From Paraburkholderia sp. IMGN_8 (lineage in GTDB: Bacteria > Pseudomonadota > Gammaproteobacteria > Burkholderiales > Burkholderiaceae): a stretch of 64,000 bases of DNA. A program made the translations under genes and the position numbers. The notes under the pieces were generated by a model. It saw nothing but the letters and a program-made list of their open reading frames with translations, was not told the DNA's origin and ran no database searches. Location: NCBI RefSeq assembly GCF_038050405.1, contig NZ_CP150901.1, positions 4,385,874-4,449,873 on the forward strand, written 5' to 3'. Each line of letters begins with the position of its first letter. Position 1 is the stretch's first letter. Shown here piece after piece: positions 7,985-16,933 of this stretch.

Positions 7985-8674
7985 TTAATTTCGGTTACGA
8001 AGCTTCGATTTAGTTTTGGTTACATGGCTCTTCGGTTCCCCAGTGCTTCCGCCGTTCCTCCTTCGGCGTTGGAAGAGAACGCAGAATCCAACCGCGACAA
8101 GCAAGGCCGTCATCAGGATGGCGCTCATGCCGGTCGCGCTGCGGGATTCGCTTGCGCTAGAAGGAGCAGAAGCGACCGTAGGTGAAGAGGCTTGAGTCTC
8201 GACAGGCCGCGGAAGCGCCACGCCGGCGGCACTCCCTTGACGCACAAGAGATGCTTCCGATGTCGGCAAGGCTTGGGATGCGGGAAGGGCGATTGCTTCC
8301 GAAGTGGGTCCGACAGGGGCCATGGCAGTAGCCGAGGCCATAGCCGGAGCCACTGCAGCGCGAGAAGTGGCTTCGACAGACTTCGCCATCGCTGCCCACC
8401 GCGCAAATACGCCGTCGATGCAGTGGACGTCAGTGCAAGCGTTGCGCGATTGCCTCCACTGGGCTAGTTGTTCGGGCGAGAGCTTCCCACTGGTCAGCAG
8501 AGCCCGCTGCTGCGCGAAGATACCGTCGTATTCATTGTTCAGGATGGCGTGGTCGCATATCACGCGCTCTGCCGGTTGCCGCGTGGTTGCACATTGAATA
8601 TCGCTCGCCCATGCTCCGGTTGAACCAAACGCTGCCAATGACAGCAGCAAGACCAAATGTCGTCTTAGATGCAC
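7985..8674 (-). CDS. Membrane-anchored LprI-like (DUF1311) protein
   Basis: The start is set at GTG 8674 because AGGAGG lies 4 nt upstream and the next residues form a signal peptide (HLRRHLVLLLSLAAFGSTGAWA). The following domain has the cysteine pattern of lysozyme-inhibitor LprI/DUF1311 proteins: IQCATTRQPAERVICD, a helical segment, then ACTDVHCIDGVF. An Ala/Ser/Pro-rich linker of about 80 residues leads to one transmembrane helix (MSAILMTALLVAVGFCVLF) and a very basic tail. The predicted topology puts the LprI domain in the periplasm, where relatives inhibit lysozyme. Inhibitory activity here is inferred from family only. Confidence 0.8.
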   Translation of the reverse strand: MHLRRHLVLLLSLAAFGSTGAWASDIQCATTRQPAERVICDHAILNNEYDGIFAQQRALLTSGKLSPEQLAQWRQSRNACTDVHCIDGVFARWAAMAKSVEATSRAAVAPAMASATAMAPVGPTSEAIALPASQALPTSEASLVRQGSAAGVALPRPVETQASSPTVASAPSSASESRSATGMSAILMTALLVAVGFCVLFQRRRRNGGSTGEPKSHVTKTKSKLRNRN

Positions 8675-8825
8675 CAGTCCTCCTGGAATGTGATTGCCGT
8701 GATTAAATTGCGGTCGCTTGTGAGCGAACTCCAAATTTGTGCCCTTCGTACTCAAACGACACTTGGCGGCTATTCCGCATCAGGCGTGCCAGTTCAATCG
8801 CGAAAAAGGTCTGACTTGACTTCTT

Positions 8826-9467
8826 CTACTTTGACCGCACGAAGCGTGGGACCACGATGAATCCCCCTGGCTCGTCGCCATACGTATCGACTCTCCCCTC
8901 AAGTAGATAATTTGCCGTCAACGCACACAGCGCCGCATCAACGTCGTCGATAGACCTTAGTGACATTGCTTCAACCCCCTCACGTTGGAGGATTTCTCGG
9001 CGCTGAGTTCCCTTTTTCTTCGCAGATGCGACTTCCTTCCCAAGGAAGGCGCAAGTTATTGCGTGGGGAAACGTCTCAAAGCACACGCGGTCACCGATTT
9101 CTCCACCACTATTGAAAACAGGAAAGTGTGGCGCGAATGCGTTATATACACGCTCGCCATTGAACATCCACCCGTAGAAATTGCTCTTGCTGGCCATGGC
9201 CCGTTCGCGAGTCGGGGTGGCAAACGAAAAGATTCGTTGCTGTGCAAGCGCCTTCTCAGCTTGCCTTCCGGCTTGACCATTCCGCCACCGGCAGGGTGCA
9301 TCAATACCAACCGCTGCAACCTCAAATTGGAGGCACTTTTCGAGCATATGCTCCGGTACCTCCTGGCTAAGGTTGCACACAACCTGGGTACCGCGCAGGA
9401 TAACTAGATGATTTCCCTTCCGCTCTCCGCCGATATCAATCCCAGCTACAGCTCGTCCTGAACTCAT
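8826..9467 (-). CDS. DUF429 family protein (RNase H-like fold)
   Basis: The protein opens with AVAGIDIGGERKGNHLVIL, the first strand and acidic residue of the RNase H-like DUF429 fold. It continues with VAAVGIDAPCRW and ends with SIDDVDAALCALTANYLL, the typical DUF429 C-terminal acidic motif. Family members are predicted nucleases of unknown role. The start is placed at ATG 9467, which precedes the conserved block; an in-frame upstream start at 9518 exists. Confidence 0.75.
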   Translation of the reverse strand: MSSGRAVAGIDIGGERKGNHLVILRGTQVVCNLSQEVPEHMLEKCLQFEVAAVGIDAPCRWRNGQAGRQAEKALAQQRIFSFATPTRERAMASKSNFYGWMFNGERVYNAFAPHFPVFNSGGEIGDRVCFETFPHAITCAFLGKEVASAKKKGTQRREILQREGVEAMSLRSIDDVDAALCALTANYLLEGRVDTYGDEPGGFIVVPRFVRSK

Positions 9468-9989
9468 AATGCAATTGCCTTTTTGATAAGTCCCAGCGTT
9501 CGCATGGGAGGAACGCAAAATGGACTACTGCACTCTCGTCGTTGAACAGCATGGGCGCCGTCACGCGGTTTTTTCTACGCTGAACCCAACGCAGTATCCT
9601 TCCGATTTGGTGAAATCCAAGCGTGAGGGCACTCGTGCCCTTTCGAGATTGAGCAAGCGTTGCGTCAATGCTGACCGGCGTTAAGCAGCATCCAAATCTG
9701 CCGCGTCGGCGGCCCGGCGAGAATTCGCGCAAACACCGCGCGGCACCGAACGCAGGTGTAGTGCTCTTCTGCTCGCGCGTCTTTCACCGCGCCGGCACCG
9801 TTAAGCGTGAGGGGGCCTGGTGCGGAAGCTCGGCCGCCGACTTACCGTGCAGGTCTGCGCATCGCGCGCAAGGTTGAATCCAAAGGTCCATTCGTCGGTT
9901 GCCGATAATTGGCAGACAATTTCGGTTGCGCGAGGAGCGATGCCGCTCGATTTACCTACTTTAACCACGCCGACACTTGCCCGGACGCT
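9468..9989. other. Intergenic region without supported gene
   Basis: Short frames on both strands lack convincing start signals and composition. I see no repeat, hairpin with T-run, or recognisable remnant. Confidence 0.35.
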
Positions 9990-10397
9990 CTATTTCCTCG
10001 GGTCGAAGTCGTCGACGGTCAGCACGATACGCTCGCCTGGTCGAGCGCGGGCCTTACGTTCCGCCAAAGCCACGATGCGCTTGCGACCTTCGGAGAAGGC
10101 CTTGAGAACGCGCGCATCTGTTGCTCCGGGTTGCACCCAGAAATGCTGCTCGAGTGTCTCGCGCGTGACGATGCACGCGACGCCGCGACCACAGAGTGAT
10201 AACGCAAAAACGACACCGTCAGTTGAAACACTGGGTTCAAGTTCAAGGGCTTCCACGATAGACGCTCGACAGATTGTTTCCACGTATCGGCTTATATCGT
10301 ACGGGCGAGACGGCAGAAATTTCAACAAAATCTGAACGACGCTCGTCACTTTTGCCCAACATTGAGCGTTGCGGAAGCGGAGGTGCGGTGCTGACAT
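9990..10397 (-). CDS. DUF1488-like small protein
   Basis: The C-terminal 75 residues fit the DUF1488 pattern common in Burkholderia: DGVVFALSLCGRGVACIVTR, a helix, then FSEGRKRIVALAERKARARP and a final VLTVDDF strand. The N-terminal 45 residues do not match and the true start may be further in (for example near 10350). Function of the family is unknown. Confidence 0.6.
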   Translation of the reverse strand: MSAPHLRFRNAQCWAKVTSVVQILLKFLPSRPYDISRYVETICRASIVEALELEPSVSTDGVVFALSLCGRGVACIVTRETLEQHFWVQPGATDARVLKAFSEGRKRIVALAERKARARPGERIVLTVDDFDPRK

Positions 10398-10492
10398 CGC
10401 CCTGCCGGAAGAAACAAGCCCGCAAGTCGAGGACGGAGAAATCGCGGCGTCGGGTTTGACGGATAACGTCGGATACTGTGCAGGAAAGGCCG

Positions 10493-10732
10493 CTAGTGTT
10501 GCGTGCTGTCTCGCGAGGACTGGAACAAAGCGGTGATGGTCATCTCTTCGTCCAGTTCCGGCCAGTACAACTGCTGGCGGTCCAAAGAGATTGCAAAATG
10601 CCCGCGCTCCGCTGTTGTAGCTGCGCGCAGGACAGGGAACCGGTCCAGTGGAAACTGGACAGCCCGACCGTCAGCCAGGTCGAGAAACAGGTGCCGACTG
10701 TCGAAATGCACACTTACCACCCCGCAGTCCAT
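10493..10732 (-). CDS. DUF2442 family protein
   Basis: A 79-residue protein with the complete DUF2442 signature: LFLDLADGRAVQFPLDRFPVL, then RGHFAISLDRQQLYWPELDEEMTITALF. AGGAGA lies a few nt before the ATG. DUF2442 proteins often accompany toxin-antitoxin or DUF4160 partners. None is adjacent here; the next leftward gene encodes a DUF1488-like protein in the same direction. Confidence 0.8.
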   Translation of the reverse strand: MDCGVVSVHFDSRHLFLDLADGRAVQFPLDRFPVLRAATTAERGHFAISLDRQQLYWPELDEEMTITALFQSSRDSTQH

Positions 10733-10927
10733 GGCCGTCTCCTGAATGAGAGCAACTTAAAGATAGGCCCCCGCAGGGCGCCATACAAGAAAGAATGCTG
10801 GGAAGCAGGACTGCGTCCGGGTCGAGAGTGAAGTGATGCGTCTCTTCATTTTCAACGCGATGTCTCCGGTCAGCGGTTTGCCAGGTCTAACCGTCGAAGT
10901 TACGGCAAGGGACGCCGGCGGGATATC

Positions 10928-11329
10928 TCATCGCTTGAGCGCGTGAGCCGACGCGCTTGAACCGCGCCCCTTCAGGAGAGTGCGAATTTCCCTTATCAGT
11001 CGGGCTATGAGCGTGGGTTTCGGCAAAAGGACATCCCACAGCGGCTCCGTTGGATAAGGGGGCGACGCGGCTGACAGCATGACCACGGGAATGTCGGCTG
11101 TCGCCGCGTCGTCCTTGAGCCGCCGGCATAGTCCAACACCATCCGTGCGCGGCATCATCCAGTCCGTCACGATGAGAGTCGGCCGCTCGGTAGCAATTGC
11201 AGCGAGCGCGGCTTGTCCGTCGGGCGCCTTGAGCACCCGGTAGCCTTCCGGCTCGAGCAGCAGCCGAAGCGGCCGCAGAATATTCGGGTCGTCATCGACA
11301 AGAAGCAACGTCACCAAATCAGTCACCAT
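10928..11329 (-). CDS. Single-domain response regulator (CheY-like)
   Basis: The receiver domain is complete: acidic pocket LLLVDDDPN, phospho-acceptor aspartate in VTDWMMPRTDG, the Ser of VVMLSA and the Lys of LLPKP. No output domain follows, so it probably acts by protein contact or in a phosphorelay. The start is set at ATG 11329 because it precedes the first strand; upstream in-frame ATGs at 11383 and 11473 would add residues with no domain match. It is divergent from a sensor kinase gene, its likely partner. Confidence 0.8.
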   Translation of the reverse strand: MVTDLVTLLLVDDDPNILRPLRLLLEPEGYRVLKAPDGQAALAAIATERPTLIVTDWMMPRTDGVGLCRRLKDDAATADIPVVMLSAASPPYPTEPLWDVLLPKPTLIARLIREIRTLLKGRGSSASAHALKR

Positions 11330-11503
11330 CTTCAGCCAGACAGATACATGAGCGCCGCAATTGATGTTCCCGGGCCCCTGCATTGTCCTGTCGCCAGGAG
11401 CCGGCGTTGCCACCGCAATTTTCGGGTTGCAGGAGCTACAATTCATTCCGACAAAGTAACTTCTTCCGCGCATCCGTAATACAAATTACAACCGGGAGGG
11501 CTT

Positions 11504-12535
11504 ATGGCCAGACCGTCTGCGTCACCCGCAGCGGACCGCGCGCGACATGCAGGCACGTTAATCACCGCGACACTCGACGAACGCTCACATCGCGCACCCG
11601 ACTTCGCTGCAGAAAACGATGCGTTGCATCGGCTGGCACGGGCGCTCACGTCGCCAGACGACGCCGTGCTGCAGACCCTGGCCGACATGGCACTGAACCT
11701 GTGCGGCGCGGGTAGCGCCGGCATCGGCCTGCTGGAGCATTGTGCCGACGGTGCGCCCGCGTTTCGCTGGGTCGCGCTTTCGGGTCACTGCGCCACCTTC
11801 GCAGGCACCGTCATTCCGACTGACGACAGCACGAGCGGCGTCACGCTCGGGCTGGGTGAGGCGCAACTGTTCTCATATCCCCGACGCCACTTCGCGTGCC
11901 TTGAACACATTGCCCCGGAGGTGGTTGAAGAACTGGTTGTACCGATACCGGGCGAACCCGAGCCGTGGGGCACGCTCTGGGTGATGTCCCACGACGAGCG
12001 TCATCGCTTCGACGCCGAGCACCGTCGAATTCTGACCAGTCTGGCGAACTTCACGTGCGCCGCGCTCACCAACGCGCAGGCGAAGGCCGACGCGGAGGCC
12101 CGGGCGGCAGAAGCGGAGGCGGCAAGGAACGCACTGGCGGCAGCTGAAACGCGCAAGGACGACTTCATCGCGATGCTCGGCCACGAACTGCGCAATCCCA
12201 TTGCGCCCATTGATAGCGCACTGACGGCAGCGCGGAAACTCTCCGCCGGACATCCCGCCGTGCTGTCTGCCCTGGATATCGCGGAACGGCAGACACGACT
12301 ACTGAAGCGACTGGTCAGCGACCTGCTCGACGCGTCACGGATAAGGCACGGCAAACTTTCAGTCCGTCCATCGTATGGGTTGCTCCAGAACATCGTGGCC
12401 GACGCGGTGACTGCGGTGAAAGCCGACGCCAGCAACGGTCAGCAACGACTGCGTGTCACGGTTCCGACGTATCCGGTCCGCGTTCATGCGGACCCCGCCC
12501 TACGCTCTCCGCGGCTGGACCAGTTTAATGGCTAA
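11504..12535 (+). CDS. GAF-HisKA sensor kinase lacking its ATPase domain
   Basis: GGGAGG lies 5 nt before the ATG. Residues about 35-195 form a GAF sensor domain, about 200-222 an Ala/Glu coiled coil, and 223-290 a HisKA dimerisation domain with the phosphorylatable His in FIAMLGHELRNPIAP. Where the HATPase_c domain should start (VHADPA is its usual first strand) the frame runs into an unrelated PALRSPRLDQFNG tail and a stop. The N, D/F and G boxes are absent. The gene is therefore 3'-truncated and cannot autophosphorylate alone. The divergent receiver-domain gene next to it may once have been its partner. Confidence 0.8.
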   Translation: MARPSASPAADRARHAGTLITATLDERSHRAPDFAAENDALHRLARALTSPDDAVLQTLADMALNLCGAGSAGIGLLEHCADGAPAFRWVALSGHCATFAGTVIPTDDSTSGVTLGLGEAQLFSYPRRHFACLEHIAPEVVEELVVPIPGEPEPWGTLWVMSHDERHRFDAEHRRILTSLANFTCAALTNAQAKADAEARAAEAEAARNALAAAETRKDDFIAMLGHELRNPIAPIDSALTAARKLSAGHPAVLSALDIAERQTRLLKRLVSDLLDASRIRHGKLSVRPSYGLLQNIVADAVTAVKADASNGQQRLRVTVPTYPVRVHADPALRSPRLDQFNG

Positions 12536-12790
12536 CCGCAAGACATCGCGCTGCCGGTCGGCCAACATGCGCGCTGCTTCTGGATGTGGGCGACTTCGCT
12601 CACGCAAAATAGTAGCGTTCAGAACAGTGCAATTGGTGCACAAGCGCAATTTAGGCATAGTCTGGAACGAGCGCGTCGAGACGGCGCCACCATGGCGCTG
12701 AAACGGCAGTCCCCGAAACCTGTGCGGCGAGCGGGACACACTGGGCCAAAGCGTTGGCTTTGCGTATCTGACTTTCAGGAGAACCCTGCC

Positions 12791-13021
12791 ATGTTTCAGG
12801 CGTCACCGGTTGACTACATGGGGACTTTGATTTTCGCAGTCGTTGGGCAGGACATCGAAGGTTTCATCGCAAGCGCCGTCATCACTGACGAAGCGGGAGA
12901 ACACAGCCAGGCTACCGGCGCGCTGGGCTCCTTTCCGACCGAAATGGAAGCGCGTCAATTCGCCATCGAGTATGCGAAAGCTGAAATCGGGCGGTGCGCC
13001 CTGATGAGACTTATGGGTTAG
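12791..13021 (+). CDS. Small orphan protein, relative of the protein at 24453-24671
   Basis: The start at ATG 12791 is preceded by AGGAG. The 76-residue product has the pattern aromatic-G...FAV, ITD, ATGALGSFPTEMEARQFAIEYAKAEI. This parallels ASGVLGYFDTEEQAKHAGLDWARAW in the small protein at 24453-24671, so the two are paralogues. The family is typical of Burkholderiaceae and has no known function. Confidence 0.65.
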   Translation: MFQASPVDYMGTLIFAVVGQDIEGFIASAVITDEAGEHSQATGALGSFPTEMEARQFAIEYAKAEIGRCALMRLMG

Positions 13022-13073
13022 CCCCATCGTCTCCGTCCAGGGGTACCCCAATCGACCGGCAAGACGGTTGACG

Positions 13074-13502
13074 TTAATTTGCTGCTCGCATCGAAGGCGT
13101 GAAGGTGATGCCGACCAGGAATCCTTCCGGTGAGATGAAATGACTGACGGTCTGGCCCCAAGGTTCTTTCCTGCTCTTGACGAGCATCCGATATCCTCGC
13201 GATTCAAGCTCCGCCGTTGCCTGTTCGACGCTATCAACATCGAACTCAAGCCAGGCTTGTGGAACAGGAATGTCGTCGGGCCAGGAGTCTTGACCAAAAC
13301 ACGACTGGGCCGCCTGCGAGAGGGGCCACAGGGCAAAACTTCTGGCGCCGTCCAGCGCCTCCGTATGAAGGTAACCGCCGCTTTCCTCGTTGAAGGGAAT
13401 GCCGAGGTTCTCCCTGTAAAGCTTGTGGCTTGCCTCAGCATCACGGACGATTGGACCAAAGCCCGCGATGAACAGAATTCTGATGTTGCCGATTCGTTCC
13501 AT
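13074..13502 (-). CDS. VOC (glyoxalase/bleomycin-resistance) family protein
   Basis: A 142-residue protein with the paired beta-alpha-beta-beta-beta modules of the vicinal oxygen chelate fold: IVRDAEASHKLYRENLGIPF in the first half, WLEFDVDSVEQATAELESRG in the second, ending in HFISPEGFLVGITF. Start at ATG 13502, behind a GGGGGAAAGG stretch. VOC members include dioxygenases, isomerases and resistance proteins; the substrate cannot be told from sequence. Confidence 0.85.
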   Translation of the reverse strand: MERIGNIRILFIAGFGPIVRDAEASHKLYRENLGIPFNEESGGYLHTEALDGARSFALWPLSQAAQSCFGQDSWPDDIPVPQAWLEFDVDSVEQATAELESRGYRMLVKSRKEPWGQTVSHFISPEGFLVGITFTPSMRAAN

Positions 13503-13809
13503 GGCCTTTCCCCCTTCCAACAATGCACACCGTTCCGGACAAACGTTAACTCATCTTTCCTCTGTCCGCACGCGTGCCACGTAACGATTGAACTCAACAC
13601 GACCTCGCTCATCACCGCCGCTGACGTAAGACGGACACCTGCGTAACCTGAAGTCAAAGCTGAAGTATGAAGTCTGGTCGCACAAACGCAACCAGCGGCG
13701 ACGCAGAACCTGCCCGTGGCACAGCGCGCGTCCGGCCCTTTCGTCAGGGCAATCCCGCGCAAACGGACATATCCTCGGAAGAGGTGTCGGGAGAAGATAC
13801 CTGCACACC

Positions 13810-14034
13810 GAGAATGTCGGGCAAAACGCCCCCGTAAGTTCCGAGGTAGCAATTGCATTCCTGAAGCAGATTATTACGTTCGCCAATACCGCTCGCGACA
13901 GCGTGCGCAAAGCCGCGAAGCAGACAGTTGACGTTGCGCAAAGTAGCGTGAACGCTGCAACGGAAACGGCTTTGGAGACGGCGCAATCCGCTGAACCGGC
14001 GGTTGAGAGCGCCGCGAAAGCAGCGAAACATTGA
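13810..14034 (+). pseudogene. Phasin 3'-end remnant
   Basis: An uninterrupted frame of 74 codons ending TGA at 14032-14034 reads ENVGQNAPVSSEVAIAFLKQ, then IITFANTAR and AAKQTVDVAQSSV, ending AAKAAKH. It is clearly homologous to the C-terminal third of the intact phasin encoded at 52490-53062 (ENVAQNAPVSSEASIAFMKQ, AVKH end). Upstream of 13810 the similarity stops abruptly and no start signal fits. It is a fragment of a second phasin gene. Phasins coat polyhydroxyalkanoate granules. Confidence 0.75.
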
Positions 14035-14147
14035 ATTTCGTAAGCGACGGGGAAAGAAGGAGAATTGAACCTCAGACCATTTGAGGTAGGCGCATCATTC
14101 GTGCCCCACGCCATCAAAAACGAACAACGAATCGATGTCTTTCGCGG

Positions 14148-14420
14148 TTAGTCCCCAAACGGGTTGCCGGTGTCTTTCACTTCGGTATTGAGGTTGTATT
14201 CCGCACGCACGGCCTTGAGCACGCCCTCGATGTCGCGCTCGAAGCCGACCGCGTTGCCGAAGTGAGTCATGTTCCAGTTGCAGCCTGTCTTGTCAGCCTC
14301 TTGCAACTGCGGCCGCGGCACACGAATCTTCACGCCATCCTCGACGATTTCCTGCAGTCGATGGATTCGCCGGTTGACCTCCTGCTGTAGTTGCGAAGCG
14401 TTGAGCGTCTTGCGTATCAT
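14148..14420 (-). CDS. Small orphan protein (90 aa)
   Basis: ATG 14420 follows AAGGAG at good spacing. The product has a helical N-terminus (LNASQLQQEVNRRIHRLQEIVEDG), a Pro-rich middle and a C-terminal WNMTHFGNAVGFERDIEGVLKAVRAEYNL segment. No known domain recognised. It stands alone. Confidence 0.65.
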   Translation of the reverse strand: MIRKTLNASQLQQEVNRRIHRLQEIVEDGVKIRVPRPQLQEADKTGCNWNMTHFGNAVGFERDIEGVLKAVRAEYNLNTEVKDTGNPFGD

Positions 14421-14541
14421 CCAAGTCTCCTTCCGGTTGCTCAAGCCAGTCTAGCGCAAGGGAGGCGTTCCGCGACCTGGCGCTGAAATGCAAAGTGCCT
14501 GAGAGAGCAGGCGCCTTGGTTCGTCGGGGTGCGTCAGTAAG

Positions 14542-14645
14542 TCAGTACGCGACAATCACGACGACGCAGCCGCCAATGCCACGACCACCGATGTGCGCAC
14601 CGTCCCCCGCCACCACCGATGTTCGCCCGGCCAATCACTATGCCG
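14542..14645 (-). pseudogene. Possible frameshifted remnant of a Gly-rich small protein
   Basis: Reading the minus strand, IGRANIGGGGG and, after a frame change, IGGRGIGGCVVVIVAY followed by TGA look like one low-complexity Gly-rich protein broken by a frameshift. The evidence is only compositional. Confidence 0.25.
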
Positions 14646-14760
14646 CGAGCCGATGCTCGTAGTAAGGACGGTCTCTGTCATCAAGTATCGCCTACATTGC
14701 CTTCAGGTTTGAACTGAGCAATGAGAGTTTCCATGTTGGGCCATGGTCCCAAATTCTCAG
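14638..14760 (-). pseudogene. SRAP (YedK/HMCES-like) 3'-end remnant, copy 1
   Basis: Minus-strand codons give PENLGPWPNMETLIAQFKP and, in a second frame, AILDDRDRPYYEHRLAA followed by a stop. The second copy at 21567-21806 reads PENVDAW and AVLDDSDRPYYEHRLAA at the same places. A frameshift and an in-frame TAG show that it is dead. It touches the end of the IclR gene. SRAP proteins cross-link to abasic sites in single-stranded DNA. Confidence 0.6.
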
Positions 14761-15515
14761 GACACTTGCTGGCCGAGAAGCCGAGATAGAGCGACGGTTG
14801 CACGCTTAAGCAACTCTGCGAACTGCTCGACCCGCTGCTCGGTGACCCGGACGCTCGGACCAAAGATGCATATCGAGCCTGCGACTTGATTGGCCCCGTT
14901 GAAGAAAGGTGCCGCCACGGCGACGGCGCCATCAATCAATTCGTGGTGACTCGTACCGAACCCTTTTAAACGGATTTGTTCGATGTCTTGAATCAACGCC
15001 GACACATCCTGGGTAGGGTCGACGAGATAACGCGTTAATTCGTCTGGTGTGAGTCTCATTTGCGAAAGAATCGTGCGGCCGCTGGCGCCGCGCACAAGCT
15101 TTTCGCGGTATCCGACACCGCGTCGAAAACTAAGCGGCTGATGACTCTCCAGTTCCGCCACGCAAAGTCGATACGTGTCGTCTGGAACAAACAGAGCCAC
15201 GGTCTCGGATGTCGCTTCCCAGAGGTTGCGCAGCACCGGCTGCGCCAGCTCGGCGATTCTGTGTTCGCTTAGCCAGACGTGGGCTAATTGAGCCACCGAG
15301 CTTCCCAAGTGGAACCGCTGCGGTTCACCTGACGATGCGAGGAACCCGGCCTGCTCCAATGTGTTTAGCAGCCGATACAACGTCGGACGGCTGAGGTTCA
15401 CTCGCCCAAGCAACTCAGCGACGGTCAGAGATTCATCTCCCGGTCTGAACGCCAAAAGTATTTCTAAAGCTCGCTCAACCGCACGAACGCTCTCGTGCCC
15501 CTTTTTTTCTTCCAT
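14757..15515 (-). CDS. IclR-family transcriptional regulator
   Basis: The 252-residue protein has the standard layout: winged helix at about 8-70 (SVRAVERALEILLAF, LSRPTLYRLLNTLEQAGFL) and the IclR effector domain at about 80-250 (RGVGYREKLVRGASGRTILS, GTSHHELIDGAVAVAAPFF, GSICIFGPSVR). It is transcribed divergently from the Rieske oxygenase operon and is the obvious local regulator. A long symmetric dyad in the shared promoter region is the likely binding site. IclR proteins sense small aromatic or aliphatic acids; the effector is not predictable here. Confidence 0.93.
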   Translation of the reverse strand: MEEKKGHESVRAVERALEILLAFRPGDESLTVAELLGRVNLSRPTLYRLLNTLEQAGFLASSGEPQRFHLGSSVAQLAHVWLSEHRIAELAQPVLRNLWEATSETVALFVPDDTYRLCVAELESHQPLSFRRGVGYREKLVRGASGRTILSQMRLTPDELTRYLVDPTQDVSALIQDIEQIRLKGFGTSHHELIDGAVAVAAPFFNGANQVAGSICIFGPSVRVTEQRVEQFAELLKRATVALSRLLGQQVS

Positions 15516-15597
15516 GTTCCGCTGTCCCCTTGGGCGATGCCGTCTGCGCCATTGTAGAGAAACTACCTAGTCGGCGATGCTTGACTTCAAATTTCGT

Positions 15598-15633
15598 GTC
15601 CGTAGAATGAGAACACAGTCTCATCAGACGGAC
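15598..15633. promoter_or_regulatory. 36-bp symmetric dyad, probable IclR operator
   Basis: The site is GTCCGT, 3 nt, ATGAGA, 6 nt, TCTCAT, 3 nt, ACGGAC. All 12 base pairs of both half-site pairs are perfect and the spacers are symmetric about 15615/15616. It lies 29 nt before the oxygenase ATG and 82 nt before the IclR ATG, where autorepression and operon control would both be possible. Confidence 0.65.
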
Positions 15634-15661
15634 AACCCCACATACGATTTGGAGTTTGAGC

Positions 15662-16933
15662 ATGGACAAGAACATGTCGGAAACGCTTGTGCGCACGGGT
15701 CCCGGCACAGCAATGGGTAACCTGATGCGGCGCTACTGGGTGCCGATTCTGCTGGTAAGCGAAATTGCGGAGCCAGACTGCCCGCCGGTGCGTGTGCAAA
15801 TCCTAGGAGAAAAGTTGCTGGCGTTTCGGGATTCGGACGGCAATGCGGCGCTGATTGACGAATTCTGTTCGCATCGCGGTGTTTCGCTCTATTTCGGGCG
15901 CAACGAGGAGAACGGCATCCGCTGCTCGTATCACGGCCTCAAATTCGACCGAAATGGAAACTGCGTCGAGGTGCCGTCCGCGCCGCAAGCGTGCAAGCAC
16001 ATGAGCATCACGGCATACCCGTGTATCGAGCGCGCCGGCATTGTCTGGGCTTACATGGGCCCCAAAGACAAGCAACCGGCACCGCCGGACCTCGAATGGT
16101 GCAACCTGCCGGCGGACCACGTATTCGTTTCCAAACGTCTGCAAGAGTCCAACTATCTGCAGGCTATGGAAGGCGGTATCGACACGAGCCACGTCTCGTA
16201 CGTGCACCGCTACGAAGTCGACGAAGACCCGATGCACCAAGGCACCAAAGCGCTCGAGTACATCAAGGCGGATGGGAACGTCATCTTCGAAATCGAGAAG
16301 CAGCCGTTCGGCCTCACTCTCTTCGGGCGGCGCAATGGCGAGCCCGATTCCTACTACTGGCGAATCACGCAGTACCTCTTCCCGTGGTACACGCTCATTC
16401 CGCCATTTGGCGACCACTCACTAGCAGGTCACGTCTGGGTACCGATTGACGACCACACCTGCTGGGCGTGGAGTATCAACTTCCGTCCGGACCGTCCGTT
16501 GTCCGAGGAAGAGATGAGCGACCTGAACGCAGGTAAGGGCATTCACTGCGAATACGAGCCGGGCACGTTCCGTCCGAGAGCGAACAAGGACAACGACTAT
16601 CTGATTGACCGTCAGGCCCAAAAGGACAAGCGCGCATATTCGGGCGTCTTCGGCTTCGCGATGCAGGACGCGTCGCTGCAGGAAAGCATGGGCCCCATTC
16701 AGGACCACAGCAAAGAGAAGCTGTTGCCGACGGACCGCGCCATCGTAATGGCTCGACGCATGCTCTACGAAGCAGCTACCGCTTTGCAGGTTGACACCGA
16801 CCCGCCCGCAATCGATGCAGACCAGCAGCGCGTGCGCGCGGCCGGCGCCTTGCTCCCGCGCGACCAGAAACCGCAAGAGTGGGCTGTCATCCATCTCTCG
16901 GATGGCAAGGGCCAGCCGATTTACTCCATCTGA
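15662..16933 (+). CDS. Rieske non-heme iron oxygenase, alpha subunit
   Basis: The protein has an N-terminal Rieske [2Fe-2S] domain with CSHRG and CSYHG ligands (about residues 60-85) and a catalytic domain with the mononuclear-iron motif GGIDTSHVSYVHR. The single-subunit organisation and sequence style fit phthalate 4,5-dioxygenase/phenoxybenzoate-type oxygenases, which take electrons from a flavin/[2Fe-2S] reductase such as the one encoded two genes downstream. Start at ATG 15662 with GGAG 7 nt upstream; an in-frame TTG at 15656 is less likely. First gene of a catabolic operon under a divergent IclR regulator. The substrate is unknown, probably an aromatic carboxylate or ether. Confidence 0.92.
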   Translation: MDKNMSETLVRTGPGTAMGNLMRRYWVPILLVSEIAEPDCPPVRVQILGEKLLAFRDSDGNAALIDEFCSHRGVSLYFGRNEENGIRCSYHGLKFDRNGNCVEVPSAPQACKHMSITAYPCIERAGIVWAYMGPKDKQPAPPDLEWCNLPADHVFVSKRLQESNYLQAMEGGIDTSHVSYVHRYEVDEDPMHQGTKALEYIKADGNVIFEIEKQPFGLTLFGRRNGEPDSYYWRITQYLFPWYTLIPPFGDHSLAGHVWVPIDDHTCWAWSINFRPDRPLSEEEMSDLNAGKGIHCEYEPGTFRPRANKDNDYLIDRQAQKDKRAYSGVFGFAMQDASLQESMGPIQDHSKEKLLPTDRAIVMARRMLYEAATALQVDTDPPAIDADQQRVRAAGALLPRDQKPQEWAVIHLSDGKGQPIYSI

